From contig NC_087062.1 in NCBI RefSeq assembly GCF_963678635.1, forward strand, positions 2,854,001 through 2,918,000: a DNA stretch of 64,000 bases, in the 5' to 3' direction. The notes beneath the pieces are model-generated. The model worked only from the letters and a program-made list of their open reading frames with translations, had not been told where the DNA came from and ran no database searches. Within the stretch, counting starts at the first letter, position 1, and each line of letters begins with the position of its first letter. This document shows, one piece after another, positions 34,476 to 48,290 of this stretch. The stretch is from Symsagittifera roscoffensis (lineage: Eukaryota; Xenacoelomorpha; Acoela; Convolutidae). A program made the position numbers and the translations under genes.

Positions 34476-35524
34476 CGTGTGTTGGAGGGTGCGGGTGATA
34501 GAAAGAAGAGAGAAGAAAAGAATGCATAATTTGACGTGTCTAGCAGAATTAAGAAACTTCTTATACATCCATCCCCTATACATCTATCAGAAACAAAGCT
34601 GGTGATTGAAGTTTGTTTTACTCAGTGTTCTTGTTAGCCCTCAACATTGACATCAAGTTTGGTCTGTGGCAGTTAGATTGTGTTTGTTAATTGCAAATTT
34701 CTGTAACTTCAGTGCTGAGCAACCATGGAAGGAATTTTTTTTTTGTAGGTAATCCAAAAAAAACAGCAATTGACAATTATATTTCATATTTCATAAGTCA
34801 AATAAGGAGAAATTTTTCACAGCCCACAGAAAGCTAATATTTATCCCTTAATCTTGGGTTGCGACTTGGGTTTCAAAAACAGAAAAATGTTTTCTTAGTT
34901 TGAGACTAGATTGAGAGGGTGACAAACTTTTCTCTTTAATTCTCCTGCACTCTTAACCTTATTTTAGCTGACTTTCATTCGTATAGAATATTATTTAACT
35001 GAATTATATTACACATTCTGAAATAATTTGAGGAAAAAAAATTTTTTTTTCGGAAAAAATGCAACGCTTTCAACATTTTTTTGTTATTCAACGGCTTACT
35101 TAAATTTCTGCCGTTGAAACTGAAAGTGAACCCAAATAAATTAAAACCTTCAGCATCAATTTTGGAAAACCCACTGTGTTTTTGGTTCTCGACTCAAGTG
35201 TTTTCGACATAAGTAAATAAATTTCGAAATTGAAATCTTATAACAGTATACTTCAAATTGGCAAATTTAGTCTCGAATCTCTTCAAATTTGAAGAAAGAT
35301 TTCTTTTATTCTTTCTTGAGATTTTTAAATACTTCTACAATTCTGTCACACATTTTTCCAAATTTAAAATTTCTGTTTAAATTGTGATAAAAACTACTGA
35401 TTGATTTGCAAATAGCTGAAGATATTTTGATCAAAAATTTTCTTTTTTTTTGTATTTCTTTTTTGAAGAATTTTTAGGCAATTACGCGTTCTAATTTACC
35501 AGAGTAATTTAGATAAACTAATCA
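34476..35524. other. Non-coding AT-rich stretch
   Basis: Nothing recognisable. Confidence 0.5.
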
Positions 35525-35745
35525 ACGTGAAGTCGACAATTGACAGTCTTTTTTGGAAGCAGAACAAAAGACAGAACATTTTTTGTAAATGACGCGTGCT
35601 TGCCTTCAAAATTGGTGTATAGTGGTGTCCAAGGGCCTTCAGAAAAATTTTAGGATTAATCAACCGAAAATGAAAAATATGAACTAATACCAATGGGGGG
35701 AACCTCTTGTTTGTGAGGGGGTCTAATCTGTGAGTAAGAACCGTC
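35525..35745 (+). mobile_element. hAT-like MITE, diverged fragment
   Basis: Plus-oriented partial match: GACGCGTGCTTGCCTTCAAA (35591-35610), TTGGTGTATAGTGGTGTCC, GGGCCTTCAGAAAAATTTTA and TCAACCGAAAATG follow the order of the better copies. Confidence 0.55.
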
Positions 35746-36260
35746 CACTCGAGTCCCCTAAATCTACCTCAGTTAAGGAGTTATACAAGGATCAAACTTA
35801 GAAATACATAACATAAACAGCGTGCGATTAAAATCGTTATAAATGCCATTTGTGGCTGGTGATTTTCGCCACTTTTTGGTGTAATTTAATTTACTCTAAA
35901 ATGCAAAACCCACACTTTAAAAACCTGAAATTGTTCGAGTCCATATATAGTGCGTGAGTTCATATCACGTGAGTGATCATAGTTCGAATGTGAGTATCCA
36001 GTAGTGAGTATCCAGTCTCATATAGAGACAGGTAAGACAGACATGGCTGAAAGGCACTGGAGGGTCCTCCCCCCTCCCCCTTCCCTCCCTCCTGCCCTGA
36101 CAACTCCCACTACTCTAACTAGCCATAATTGGCCTAGCACTCTCGCAAGTGTCTCAGTTCATTTTAGAGGACTGACTTAACTTTTTTTACTACTACTAAC
36201 TTACTACCCCATTAAGATCGTCAACTCTTTTACAAATGCAGGGCCGCGACTGGGGAACAC
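35746..36260. other. Non-coding stretch
   Basis: Contains a duplicated GTGAGTATCCAGT near 35991-36016 and a C-rich patch at 36066-36100. No gene seen. Confidence 0.45.
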
Positions 36261-36392
36261 ATCATAAGAAGAAAGCGCAAATGATAGAAAGCCAATCAGA
36301 ATTCAGTCATCAATATTTTGACTTCGAAATAAATAAGCGTGAAAAGCAGTCATAGTTTTAAACATTTTAAAAGAAGCTGATTGGCTGGAAAC
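36261..36392 (+). promoter_or_regulatory. CCAAT/TATA-like module, copy A
   Basis: Contains in order TCATAAG, AAATGATAGAAAG, GCCAATCAGAAT, CTTCGAAATAAATAAGCGTG and a GTTTTAAA stretch; the same series is at 57813-57930. AGCCAATCA (36290-36298) recurs inverted as TGATTGGCT near 36379. A CCAAT box upstream of an A/T-rich TATA-like box is the usual layout of a core promoter, but no gene is visible just downstream. It may instead be a small dispersed repeat. Confidence 0.4.
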
Positions 36393-38774
36393 TTTCTGTT
36401 TTTCAAACCTTTTCCCTAAAGACAATCCTTGGCAGCAACTGAAGAAAAATTTGGATAGACAAAAAGGAAATGACCTAGGCAAATTAACGTGCTCGCCTTT
36501 TAATTTTAACCAAAAAAAAAAAACACTTATCGGAAGCCGAACTGAACTTTTTTGTTATTTTTTTTTAAATTACTTCAATAAAATTTTTATTAAGTTTGCA
36601 TATTAATTTTTCATCAAAATTTTTAGGTTGTTAAAATTAGTTGATTAGATAAAATTAGTAATTGGTCTTATCGGGAATTCGGATAATTAAGACTGTTGTT
36701 ATGAGTTAGAGTTATTATGGTTATTAGATTTGAGTAGTATAGTAATAGTGACCTTTTGTTGCTTTGAGTGCTGCTCATGACCTGTCAATCTATCCCATAC
36801 TGTCTGTCTTCAATCTGGGATGTCCAATGTCACTTCTGAGATAGATCAGCAGACATATTGCGAATAACCGCAAGCTGAATTTAATTTACCTGCCCCATTC
36901 GCCCAATTATAACTACTACTCTCTGCTGCTACTAACTACTCGCTAGTAGAGTGATATAAAGTGACGTTACTAACATAACTACCCTGCCTACCTGTAGTCA
37001 TTAGATTCAGTTTAATAGCCCACTAAATGAACTTTAACTATTTTGACAGCAGTGGAATAAAATATCAAAATTTGTTATGTGAAATCTTTTTTGCTTGTAC
37101 TGTTTTTTTTGTGTAGCGAGCATCTAAATTAAATTAAAAGGTAAATTAAAATTAAATTAAAACAAACTAAATTTTCTGAAATATTTTTAGTCCGCAATTT
37201 TTGCAAGTTGTCTTATTTTATTTCGCGATCAAGTTGAACTTTTAAATTTCATTGCGAACTAATTTGACTAAAATTTGTACATCAAGCTAATATATTTTGA
37301 GCCTTTTTTTTCTGAAAAAAAAAACTGTTTTTCTTTCTTCGCTAACTCAAAATGATTCCTTGTAGGCGCCAAAGAGCACTGTGAAAAACTTTTAATGAAA
37401 ACTGGTGAAAAATGGTTGAAAAATACCTGAAAATTGATCATCAAAGCATGGACTTCCAAAAACAGAACCAAAGCGAGATTGTGAACCTAGTAAAAAACTC
37501 GTACTCCCGAAAAATGGGTTTTTCAATTGTTTTATTTTCTTCACAAATTGCAAAACGTCATAAGAAAAACATGAAATTTTCAAATGCCTCTTAACAAGTA
37601 AATTTAAGCATGTTTTTATTGCTTTTTTGCTGAAATTATACTTCTTAATTTCCATTTTGGTTATTAGATTGAAAACGCGAAAAAAGATCGTTGCCTTTAT
37701 TGCTGAGTACTGACTGTTTTTATACATGTATGGATTGGATTATGAATGATACTTAGTTACAAGTAAAGTGCAATAAAAATTGGCTGATTGTTCTGGTTTC
37801 AATTTTGGAACCTGTTTCTTTCACCTGTCTCGGGGAAAACGCGTGTTGTAAAGCGACTCTGCCGATTTATTCAAGCGACGAGCAATAAAATCCCCTCTAG
37901 TTTCGAAAAAAGCTCCCAATCAAATGTTGACAACCAGCTTTGTCATATTACACAAAAACTCTTTATGCAAAATTACCACGTTCATCTACTTAGACATACG
38001 TCTTAAACGCCTTAGTCTTTTCAAACCCACTCTTGTGTAAAATAGGAGGCGATTTAGGGTTCCGAAGAAACACAAAGCCCTTTTAAGTGCTAAGCCAACT
38101 ATCCCCGTCAATCATAAATTTGATCATACTTTTTGACCCAATTTCTCAAGTAGTAGACATCGCTTTTGAAAACCCGCGAGAGCAAATCCAAGCTTGAAAC
38201 CCAAACTACACGAATTTTCCGCCGTCTGGCTCAAAAAGTAGGCCAACATTTCAATACAGTTTGTCTAGTCAAGAGTTGTTTACAAGCAAAACGCATCGTT
38301 TTGTAAAATGCCCAGACATTTAAAAAACAAAACAGTTATCTAACATCCAAATCATCGGTTACAAGTAAAAAGTTATAATTTATGAATAGAATAAACTTTC
38401 GGCGCTTTTTGTCAATGATGTAAGAATAAAAGAAGATTAGTTTTGAAAGTTGTCTCTGACATCTTGAAGCACAAGTTGAGTTTTTTCTAAAGAAGACAAA
38501 GAGTCTTTGTGTAAGTTTGAATAGAACTGAGAACTGCACACGGAGCCAGAATGGAGACTTGCTGGTAAAGTTTTAACTTCTGGTTTCCAAACTTTCACAT
38601 TTTCGTCGCACGGCCCGCTGTTGCCGTCCTAATAAACAAAAGTGAAATCATCGATGAAATCATAGAAAATACTAAAAGATGAATGTTGTTCTAATAGATG
38701 AAAGTTGTTCTAAAAGGTAGAAATTGTTGAAATAGTAGGAATGTGGGCGACTCCTCCTCGAATATAACCCCCCT
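36393..38774. other. Non-coding stretch
   Basis: No gene. A triple GATGAAWGTTGTTCTAA-like repeat lies near 38680-38730. Patches at 36760-37000 and 37780-38000 are less AT-rich without a recognisable frame. Confidence 0.45.
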
Positions 38775-39132
38775 TTTGGTATTTATTTAGTCCCCCCTTT
38801 GGTATTTATTTAGTCCCCCCTTTGCTCTCCCTTTGGTATTTGTTTATGACGCCCATTTTCAGCCTACCGACCCTAAAATTTTTCTATAAGGGCATTTGGC
38901 GCCATTATATACTAAATTTCATTTGAGAGCGCGCTTTTGGGTCAAAATTTGGTCAAAATATTCAAAAAATATCAAAACCGGCAATTTTGGCATGTTTTTT
39001 TTCAAATCAATCTGAAAAGTGTATTAATAGGGAAACCTTGGAAAAAAAATTTGGGTCGGCCTAATTTTTTTTCTAAATTTCGAACATTTTTTGAAAATCT
39101 GCCCTGTCGAGAAAATCCCAGATCAGCACCTG
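38775..39132 (-). mobile_element. hAT-like MITE with internal 23-bp expansion
   Basis: Minus-oriented; its 5' terminus is at the right end, where AGATCAGCACCTG (39120-39132) is the reverse complement of a CAGGTGCTGATCT start. GGCGCCATTATATACTAAAT and GAGAGCGCGCTTTTGGG mark the centre. Near its 3' end (38775-38849) a TTTGGTATTTATTTAGTCCC unit is repeated about three times, the last diverged. Confidence 0.72.
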
Positions 39133-40329
39133 AATACCAATATAACAAAACTTTTTAATGTTTGTTTCACAGTTTTATAAATCAACAGGATCTTTGTTTA
39201 GGAAAAATTTTGAAATTTATATTGTTATTTGATCATATTCGATTCAATTTTCTAGGTGAACTTTGGGTCACTCGATTATGATTTTTTGAGCTTCGTTTCT
39301 ATCAATCAAAGCAAATATTGCACATCAACCGCATGATTTTGGTTATTGACTTGCGAACATATTTATTAAAACCAGGGAAAGCACGCAAATATTAAAAATG
39401 TTGGGATGCAATTTTTAGTACATAAACCTACTCTTATGAATGTTGACTGATTAGTTGACTAACAAGCCAAACGTTCTGCGTCCTGAACTACTTAAATTTA
39501 TGCTATACTATTTTTTCATTTTTTTTTTCACGTGTACTGCATTTTCCAAACATACGTCCATGATGTCGAAAAGTAGAATAGCCAACTAGCATACGGCGTA
39601 TTGATTAAAAACGTAAAAAAATATGTTCTCGCGCGAAATAATATGTTCTCAATTGATAAAATATATGAAGATCTCCGTCTAAACTCATTAAAAGTACTTG
39701 GAATTTTTTGCAAGATTGTTGAGATTTGTTTGGACGGTGTGACAACTGGGTGCACTTCAATGACGAGGTTAAAACTTAACTTGAGTATGAACGTCATAAA
39801 TACTAATTTTGAAGTTTACCATTCGTTTCGACAACGGCGTCAAAACGAGCATCTAAGATCCGTTGTTTCTTGAAGTCCTCTTTGCTTAAAAGATTTTATA
39901 CGAAGCCAAAGAAAAGTCTTCCGACGGGTTGAAAATTAGGAAATTATATATCGACGTGATGGAAAAGTCTAAAAGCAACATTCGGATGCGATCTATCTGC
40001 CATCTAAACTTTCGTCCAATTGAGTGTTGTAATTGTAGTGGAATTAGGGACTAAAAAGAGATTAGAGAGATGAAAGATGACTGGGCCGGAGCAGATTGAG
40101 GGAATTGGCAAGACAGGTGTGTGATGTGAACAACTTAGCCCCCCCTCTCTGCTTCATCCCTACTATCGCAGTCCCTTGTCCCAGTTCAAACACCAGACCC
40201 CCCTCCCCCCACTTTCCACAGAAGCACATATATTATATAGCAGCCGCAACAGCTCAGCTGACGATACGGCCAATATTACTCCAAAAAATCTTTAGTTTTA
40301 AGACCCTATTTAGTCATTTTTTTTCGACA
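39133..40329. other. Non-coding stretch
   Basis: Both strands are open for about 90 codons at 39528-39873, without recognisable similarity. A minus-strand piece at about 39790-39890 (SKEDFKKQRILDARFDAVVE) is coding-like but short and unassigned. 40140-40215 is C-rich. Confidence 0.4.
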
Positions 40330-40520
40330 GCCAAGTTTTAGGAGAAAAACGGGAAAAACTCGAAAAACGGGAAAAACGGGCATTTTTTGAAAGTTTTGAC
40401 CAAAAAAATGCGTTTTTTCGGCAACCTCGAGATAAGTAATTGGCGCCAAAGTCTCGAAGCCTCGAGGAAGAAAAAAACGCCTTGACCCCGCCCCACCCCT
40501 CCCCTTTTTGATCTAAGGCT
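40330..40520 (+). mobile_element. hAT-like MITE, 5'-truncated copy
   Basis: Plus-oriented. GGCATTTTTTGAAAGTTTTG, ACCAAAAAAATGCGTTTTTT, AATTGGCGCCAAAG and CCCCGCCCCACCCCTCCC follow the order of the 3' half of the best copy. The 40340-40380 part carries a short GAAAAACGGGAAAAAC repeat. Confidence 0.65.
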
Positions 40521-43500
40521 ATTGATAACCCTACCCATATATGGAGTTTTACCAGAAGAACAATCAACACACAAAACAAATTTGAACATTTTTGCACGAC
40601 TAGGTCTAGAAAAACTTTCTTCGGAACCGCAAAAAACCAATACTTTTATTTCAAAACGAAAAAGTTTACTGTATCAAATAATTAAACGCAATTTTTTCTT
40701 AATGCTGTTATCCAATTTTCATTTTGGAGACTTAATAATGACCTTTTCTGGGTTTTTCGGGCGTCTTGTTTGAGTGGACGTGTTTGAGAGCATGCTTAGG
40801 TTGGGTGAAAATTAGGTCAAACTGAAAGGGAATGGATTCCAGGAGAATATTAAAAAAAGAAAAAGAGGGAGATATTTTTATTATTTCTGTTCTGTTGGAT
40901 TAGGCGCGGCTTGCTGTTGTGTCTCTAATCGCATTTTTATTGTTCTTTCCCGGTACGTAATAACTACAACATCTGTCAAAATACAGTTTAAAACGACCGG
41001 CCGACGCTGCAAATGCCTTCCGCCTCCCCCACGAAACAGCACAGCTTATGTATCCGCCTAGTTTCTGTTCCTTTTTAAAATTCGAGTACGGAGAAGAAAA
41101 AAACACGGACATCAATTTGAAAACTAAGCCCAAGTTTAACATTATGTCATTTATCCTTCTAATTCCAAAACATTAATATTCAAAAAATTTCCACAAAAAA
41201 TAATTAGAATAAAGGAAAACGATTCAGATGAAAATTAGCTAATTGAACGCAATCCTCTAAATCATTTCTGCTCACTTCGAAAAAATGAGCTTTTTCAGAT
41301 AAAATTAAACCCCCCAAAAAATAAACTTTTTCAAGGCAAAATTTCCTGAATTCCCAAGTTTTGGCTTTCATTTCAAAATTTTCAAAAATGAAAATTTTTA
41401 ATTGGGAATCAATTCATTCAGGTGTGAATAAAAACACACGAGAAGGAGGCACTTTGTGTCAAAATGGAAGCCTTATGCAAAGTAATAACCCATAATTAAC
41501 TAGTAATAGTTAATTTTCCTACATCAAACACCTTTTTCCTCAAAAAAATTATGCGTACTTTTCACACAGGAATCATTTGAACAGCCTAATCAATTATTAT
41601 TCTAGAAAAAAAAGAGCAATAAATGATGGAAAAAATATTCAATCGTGGGAAAATAAAAAAGTAGTTATTTGCTGGTAAAAAAAATATGGTTGCTTAGTTT
41701 GTTTTAATTTGATATTGTCAATTTTTTTTTTTTGAAAATTAAAAAAATGTGTGAATCAAAGCATTCAAGACTTTTAACACTATTTTTGTTCCTGTAAAAA
41801 ATCAACAGTTAATTAGCATGTTTTGGTTAAGCTCCGTATAAAAATTACCTTCGATCAAACATCATCTAGCTCTAACCCTTTTTTGTCCCCAAATCACAAG
41901 TACCTGAACCAAATTCCCCAGCCGCCAACTATATTTAACAAGGCGTACCCTAAACACTATTGCTAAACCACATGCACATCCACGCGTGTGTGTGTCGCGC
42001 GTGAATGAGTTGCGGGATGACGGAAGCGGACTGTGTGTAATTAACAGACCACGCATTCAGCCGAAATAGTACAAACTACGCATTTTTTACAAAACAAATT
42101 GTGTAAACGGAAAAAAAACCTTTAACCGTTGTGTGCCTAGGACGACCGTTTTATGCACAAAATTTAGCTAAACTGAAGTATTTCAGGCATAATAATGAAT
42201 AACCAATGAAAAGAAGTTTTATGCTAATTGAGAACTGTTCCTTTTTTCGGCAGTTTGCACTGACAGTGCAGGGTAGGAGAGTGATAAGAGTTGGAATGAA
42301 GGACTAATTTAATTGGGCCGTGGATGCGAGTCAGCTCAGCGTGCGACGGGGGCAATTCTGGGCACTATCCTACTGGGTAGTGAGAGGTCCAAGTGACAGC
42401 ACCCCTGTGCCCACAGTCTCACCCCCTCAACATACCCTCGCTACTACCACACCCCCCCCCCCCCACATCCTATGTCCAGTTCAGTAGTCATCCACCTAGC
42501 TCCCCTACCACCCTCCACACGCCTAATTTCATTACCTGTCTCTCTCGTCACGCAAAAGGTCGATCTCAATTTGCAACACACAAATGCACACGCCAACTAT
42601 AGTACGCCAACTATAAATCATCTAGATGTGTGTTCATATATTCAGAAAAATGTCAATGCTAAGTTATTTTTAGCACCATGCAAAATAACAAGCGTTCAAT
42701 TATTTCTGATCAGGTCAAGTTCAGTAGAATAAAAATCCCTAGATTGTAAATGATTTAAAAAGATTTGGTTTGAGAATTGATAATTTATCGGGATAATGAC
42801 ATAGACAACAGCTCAATAAAAAAAAAACTCAAAAATCTCGAAAAAAAATTGAACTATAGCCCAAAATTGTCGTTTTTTTGAAAAAATCCAACACTGTTTT
42901 AATCTCTCTGATTATTTCATTTTTGTTTAAATTTGATTTAAAATTTTATTAAAAATGCTTTATCCACAGTATTTTTCAGTTTTTCAGTCTTTATTTTAAA
43001 GTAGTGCCGTAAAAATCAAGTGAAAACCAAGCAGAAGGCATGAATTTAATGTACTTGAGTCACGTGACATTGAAAGTTTGGACTAAGAAGGTTTCCGACC
43101 ACTGAAAGTGGTGAAGTTCGTTGTCTTCAGATGCATTTTTGTTTTTTTCAAGCAAATCAGGTACCACAAATAACCATCAAAACGGGTCGAGTGATATATA
43201 AAATTTAGCCATTTTAGCCGTGAGTCGAACGATTTTTTAAATAATTCAAAACCTTTCTCAAGATCCGTTTGGAAAATTTTGTTTTTTAGTCCAATTTTTA
43301 GCGAGCTGCAATTGTAGCTAATCCTATTTATTGCGGCGTTCAAAAAAAGTGACGGAGTACTTGCACTCGGGGTAGTTTGTTTTCTTTTCTCCAGACCAAT
43401 TTCAACTTTTTAGGCAACCATTTTCATCTGAAAAGTACTGATGCTCTAAGCTCAAAATCAAAAAGATGTTTACTCCTTAAGCTGTTTTTCATAAAGCTAT

Positions 43501-46500
43501 GAGGATTTGAGAATTGGCACCTAGGCCAAATTGGGATAAATTACACGCGATATGTTTTTTGCCATTTAAACTCAAGCGGTGAATTAAATCCATCCAAATT
43601 GAATTGAAGAAGGTAAACAATTTGCTCTAAAAACTGCGTTATGAGAAGCAAAATAGGTCACTGTGTACTTAACACACACAGCTTTGTAGGAGACGTTATT
43701 ATTGTAGACTTTTTACTATTTTCATCTAGGTCTTGACTCAAACCAAGTTAAAATTGCTTTGTGAATGTAATGTTTCCAAAGTGCTGTTTTTGTGTGGAAA
43801 AAAAGAAAATGTTCAACTCCCGACGCTTACTCGAGCTTGCCGTAAAACTTATCAGAGAAAAAAAGAAATTATGATTTATAAAGTTAAAAAGAGTATCAAA
43901 ACCAAATGAAAATTTGTCTGATTTTACTAGGCTGAATTGAAAGTGGTATAAGCAAAAAAAAACTTGCAGAATCCAAAAGGTTTTTTCATTTTTTGGTTTT
44001 AAAAAAACTTTTCCGGAAAACATATCTTTTGCACAACTTTTTTTAACTTGTATTTCAAGAATACCGCTGAACAAGCCCGGATAATTTTTTTAAACAAAAT
44101 ATCTGACGTCTACATAGTCTACATAGCTTTCTCAGTAAGTTTAACTCATGATATTCTCCAGCTGATTAGTTTTTGAAATATAATTTGTGTTCACGCTTTT
44201 GGATAACAATCTTAAATCCAAGAAAATGCATAAAGGAAAATTTCAGCTTTTTGGCAAAAGCAACTTACAGCATCTTTTCAAAACACAAAGGCTTATAATT
44301 CCTGTTTTTGATCTTTATCAAAATTTTTACTCCTATTGCTCATCAACAACAACTTGCAATCTTATTATTCTCGCGTCAATATTATTCAAAATTGCTTTCG
44401 AACATCAAAGTCAGCTAGAACATGTAGTTAAAATACTTGGTGCAATGTAGAAATGTAGAAATGATAAATTGATCATTAGGAAATTGAATTTTAAAAAAAT
44501 AACTCAACCCTTTTGTTGTAGGCATTGAGTTTTGCTCCTTTGGAGAGGCATACATCAAACTTTTTGAAAATACTTTCAAGTGACTCAATTTCTTGGATTT
44601 TTTTTGTGCTTGCTCAAAATTTGCTGCCTTTTTTTAGAACACGCCAAAAGTGGAACTGGAGCTGGAATTAAAACACGAGAGGTCTTAACACTTTTCAATT
44701 TTCTGAATCCATCTGAAGTTGTAGGTAAATCATCAAAGTTGGCCGAGCTTTTTTGTGGCTTTTGTTGAAAGATGGACATGTAGAGGAACAGAAACCGAGC
44801 TTTAACTTTCAATACTAACAGATTGATTAAACTATAGTTTTTTTTTCACTTATTTTGACGTGGTTCGTAAAAAAACTAAATGGGTTGCCTTCTTATCCTA
44901 TTTTCATTTTTGTTCTTATAATTTCCTTAAATCACAGTTTTATTACAATTAGATGCAGTAGCTCCAAAAAACGTCGTCTTTAGCTGTATTATTTGATGAA
45001 AGTGTCTGTTTTCTGATATTTCGCAACCATTCTTGATGACTATGATTTTTGGAGTATCGTTTAAAATTCCACTGAACAGGCAGTTTGAAGTATTCTTACA
45101 AAAAAATGGATCTTTGTTTGTGTTAAGTGAAGCCTACCAAGAAAAACAATTGCGTTACGCAGGACTAATTTATGCATTCAAAACAAGTTTTAGCATGCAC
45201 TTTGAAATCATTTGTTTGAGAGCAAACTCTATAAAAAAAAATTTTCTTGATAATTTAGATTGTTTCAAATGTTTTTCAAGGTCAATTTGAAAAATCATTT
45301 ATCTCACAATTTCCATTCTAGCCGTATAATTTCTATGTTTTATTTAATTGATTAGGAATATAAGCATAGTTATTTACGCCTAAAGAATAAAAAAAATGAC
45401 TGGAACATGTTTTTTCAAAAGTTTTCAATGACAAGCATATTTTGACAATAAGTGTCAATCCCGGCAGTCTCCTTGCTTAGTTTTTTCTCTGTTTGTTCAA
45501 TTTGAAACGAAACTAAGGGTGTCAAAAACTAGCACTAGACAGTGTTTTATGAGTTTCTGACCAAAAAACTTAAGCTCTGAAATAGGATCAAAAAATATAC
45601 CGTTCGTCTTGATTAGATCGCTTTTTATGATACCCGATTTTGAGGTAATAACAATGGAACACGCAACTCTTCTCCACTCGAAATAAAAAGAAAATTGACG
45701 CATAATTAGCTTTTTTTCTTCCTTACTTTCATTTTTCAAAAATTTCAACTTGTTTGCCTAATTTTATTAAGATTTGAACAGTTGTAAGATCATCAGAGAC
45801 CAGAATAAGTTACCGCTTTTATAAATGATTATTTCCGCTTGCGACTAACAAGTGCTATCAAATCAATTGATTATAGACAATTTTCTAAGTAATCAACTAA
45901 TTTAACAAAATCATTTGAATCAATTTATATTTTGTTGGCCTAAATCCCACATCACTGATTTTTTCCCCACATCACAACATCTGTTTGTCTATGTTTTTTC
46001 AGATTTGTTGCCACATCTCAGAAACTTATTGAGCTCCAAACAATTTCATTGTAATTAAAAGTGTTTTCGATTAATTTATGTCATGTCTAATTCTACAAAA
46101 CCTTGATTTGTATAACTTCGCTTCTTTGTTTTTTTTCTACTCAAAAATTTAATTCGGCCGATATGGTTCCGGTTTAGATTTATTTGTCACAAAACACAAG
46201 TAAAAAGTATTTTTTTTTGTAAAATAAACTAATTTAGCAGTGTTATAATTGAAAAAGCAGCTTTCCACGTTTTGGTTTTTCTGGAGGGTGCGGAAAGTTT
46301 TCTAAAATCGAAATTTATTACTTAAAACTCTTATATCAACAATTCTGTTTTCGTCTCATTGGGCATTTAGTCTTTTTTGGCTCGGTTACTTGTGATAAAT
46401 GTCGACGAATGTATTGCAGAAACATTTTTCGCAGATTGATTATCTTCGAGGCAAGCATCTGAAATTTTTGGTTTTATTGAGATTCTTAAACAATTTTATG

Positions 46501-48174
46501 GGTTTGGTTTTTCTTCTGTTTACTATCATGAAACGCTGTTTTTGTGGTTTTGCACATGGTGCAAAGCTTCGCTACAACAGTGTTAAAAAACTAGCAAGCA
46601 AAAATGCGAAAAAATATATTGTTGATGATTGTAATGTTGAAGATAATGTTGAAATATAATATTGATGATTGTAACTGTTGGACTTTTTTTGCTGCAATTT
46701 TAGGCAATTTTCTATCGACAAAAATTTGAAGATTGATTAAAAAGATTTTACCAAGCAATTGTCAAAAAGACAAACTGTTTTTTTTTGTTAAAAAGTAAGT
46801 TCTTAAAGCATGCAAATTGCGAAAACTCTACATTTTTACTTTGCGTAGTAACTGCGACTAAATGAATACTTAATTGGCGAGTCTTAAAAGGGCTTCACAA
46901 GAAGAGAAGACGGTTGGACGCTTTTTGGGGGAATATTTGCAACTCTCGCTGTCCGCTTAAACGTGCAGGTATTGGAGATGGTGCGATGAAATATTGATTG
47001 CCGCGGAGTTAAAAAAAGCGCAGATGTTGAATGTGTAAGTGAGCACTGCTGCTGCATTCCTCCTGTTTTATTAACGAGGCCAAAAGAAGTACTGTGGCTC
47101 CTACTTTTATATGTGAGTTCAGCTCATAAACACCGCAACTTCATCTAAAAGTTTAGTTTGCAGTCACGTGATTTGGAAAAAAAATTGTGATCGAGTTTGA
47201 TGTTTGTGTGTTCTGTCAGTTTCTCTGATCTATTAAAATTGATTTTCTGATCTATTTTACCTTCAAATTAGTTTTTAGGATTTTTTTGGATATTTTTCAT
47301 ATTTAGGAACTTTTATTATTAGTTTTTGTTATTGAAAAAAAATGAAAACAGATTCAAATTAGACAGCAAGTTGGTTGATAAAGTTTTTTATTGAAGTCGC
47401 GGGAGTTTCATTCCATCTCTTAAGCCTATTTTTTTGCTCTATGAATATCTATTCATACTTTCAATATTTTTGAAAAATATGTATGAAATCGTGATGTTCA
47501 CGGGATCTATTTTATTCCAACATGTCATGTTATATAACACATTATATCATGATATCCATGAAAAAGAAACCAGTTGTTTTTTTACGCATAACTATTTTTT
47601 ATCACTCTATCAAAAATTGATGGAAAAAATCAAAGTTCATCTTCAAGACATTTGTGAAATGACATCCACTGTGACTGTGATCAGAACGAAAAACACAATT
47701 GATGAAAAACCACTTTGAAAAGATGATTCCGTTTTCGTTCGTAAAGAAATGAAAATGTATACCTGAAGTACTTTTTCCAGACAAAAGATTACAAAACGCC
47801 ATTGTCTCTTAGGAGGTATTTTTCAACAGAAGTACGATATTTGTTCATTTAATATTTGATTGCCGTAATTGAGACTGCAAAAATTTCTTGCTTCTCAATT
47901 CAAAGAATTCTGTCGGATATTCTTGTGTAATACACGTGTACTTTATAAACACTCAATCTGATTTTAAATTATGAATTAGCTTCAGGGAAGTTTGAAATTG
48001 TGATTGTTTTCAGTATCCAGATCGAGGGGGTCATTAAAAGATGATGCCTTCTTGAGAAAAGTATCAAAAGCTGCACTACAATTGAAAATATGCTTCTGTT
48101 CTGATCTTTCTGAGGAATAGGTAAAAAACAGGAATTGATTCACTTTTCACGGCTCCTTCAATCCCCCCCCTATT
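40521..48174. other. Long non-coding stretch, no gene seen
   Basis: About 7.6 kb without any family I recognise. Composition is A/T-run-rich, with GC-richer patches at 41930-42050, 42290-42600 (C-run of about 15 near 42450) and 46880-47110. The last ends in TGTGTAAGTGAG (47031-47042), which looks like a 5' splice site, but no coding frame leads into it. ORFs of 60-108 codons are on both strands and look incidental. Confidence 0.45.
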
Positions 48175-48290
48175 GTATCTACTAAAGAATCTCCACCTAA
48201 AGAATTATGATTGGTCGAAACTTCGCTGCAAGCAATCTACTTAACAATCTCTCCCCCCCCCCTTGGGAAGGGGGGAGATTCTTAAGTAGA
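48175..48290. repeat. Hairpin with C/G-rich core and a third arm
   Basis: AATCTACTTAACAATCTCTC plus a C run (48234-48262) pairs with GGGGGGAGATTCTTAAGTAG and AT (48269-48290). A third related arm, ATCTACTAAAGAATCTCCAC, lies at 48177-48196 in the same orientation as the left arm. It is probably a foldback or MITE end. Confidence 0.7.

Noticed and set aside
34045-34605. Overlapping 95-170-codon ORFs on both strands
   Set aside because: They are translations of the (GA)n/(CT)n microsatellite (Ser-Leu and Arg-Glu runs) and carry no independent coding signal.
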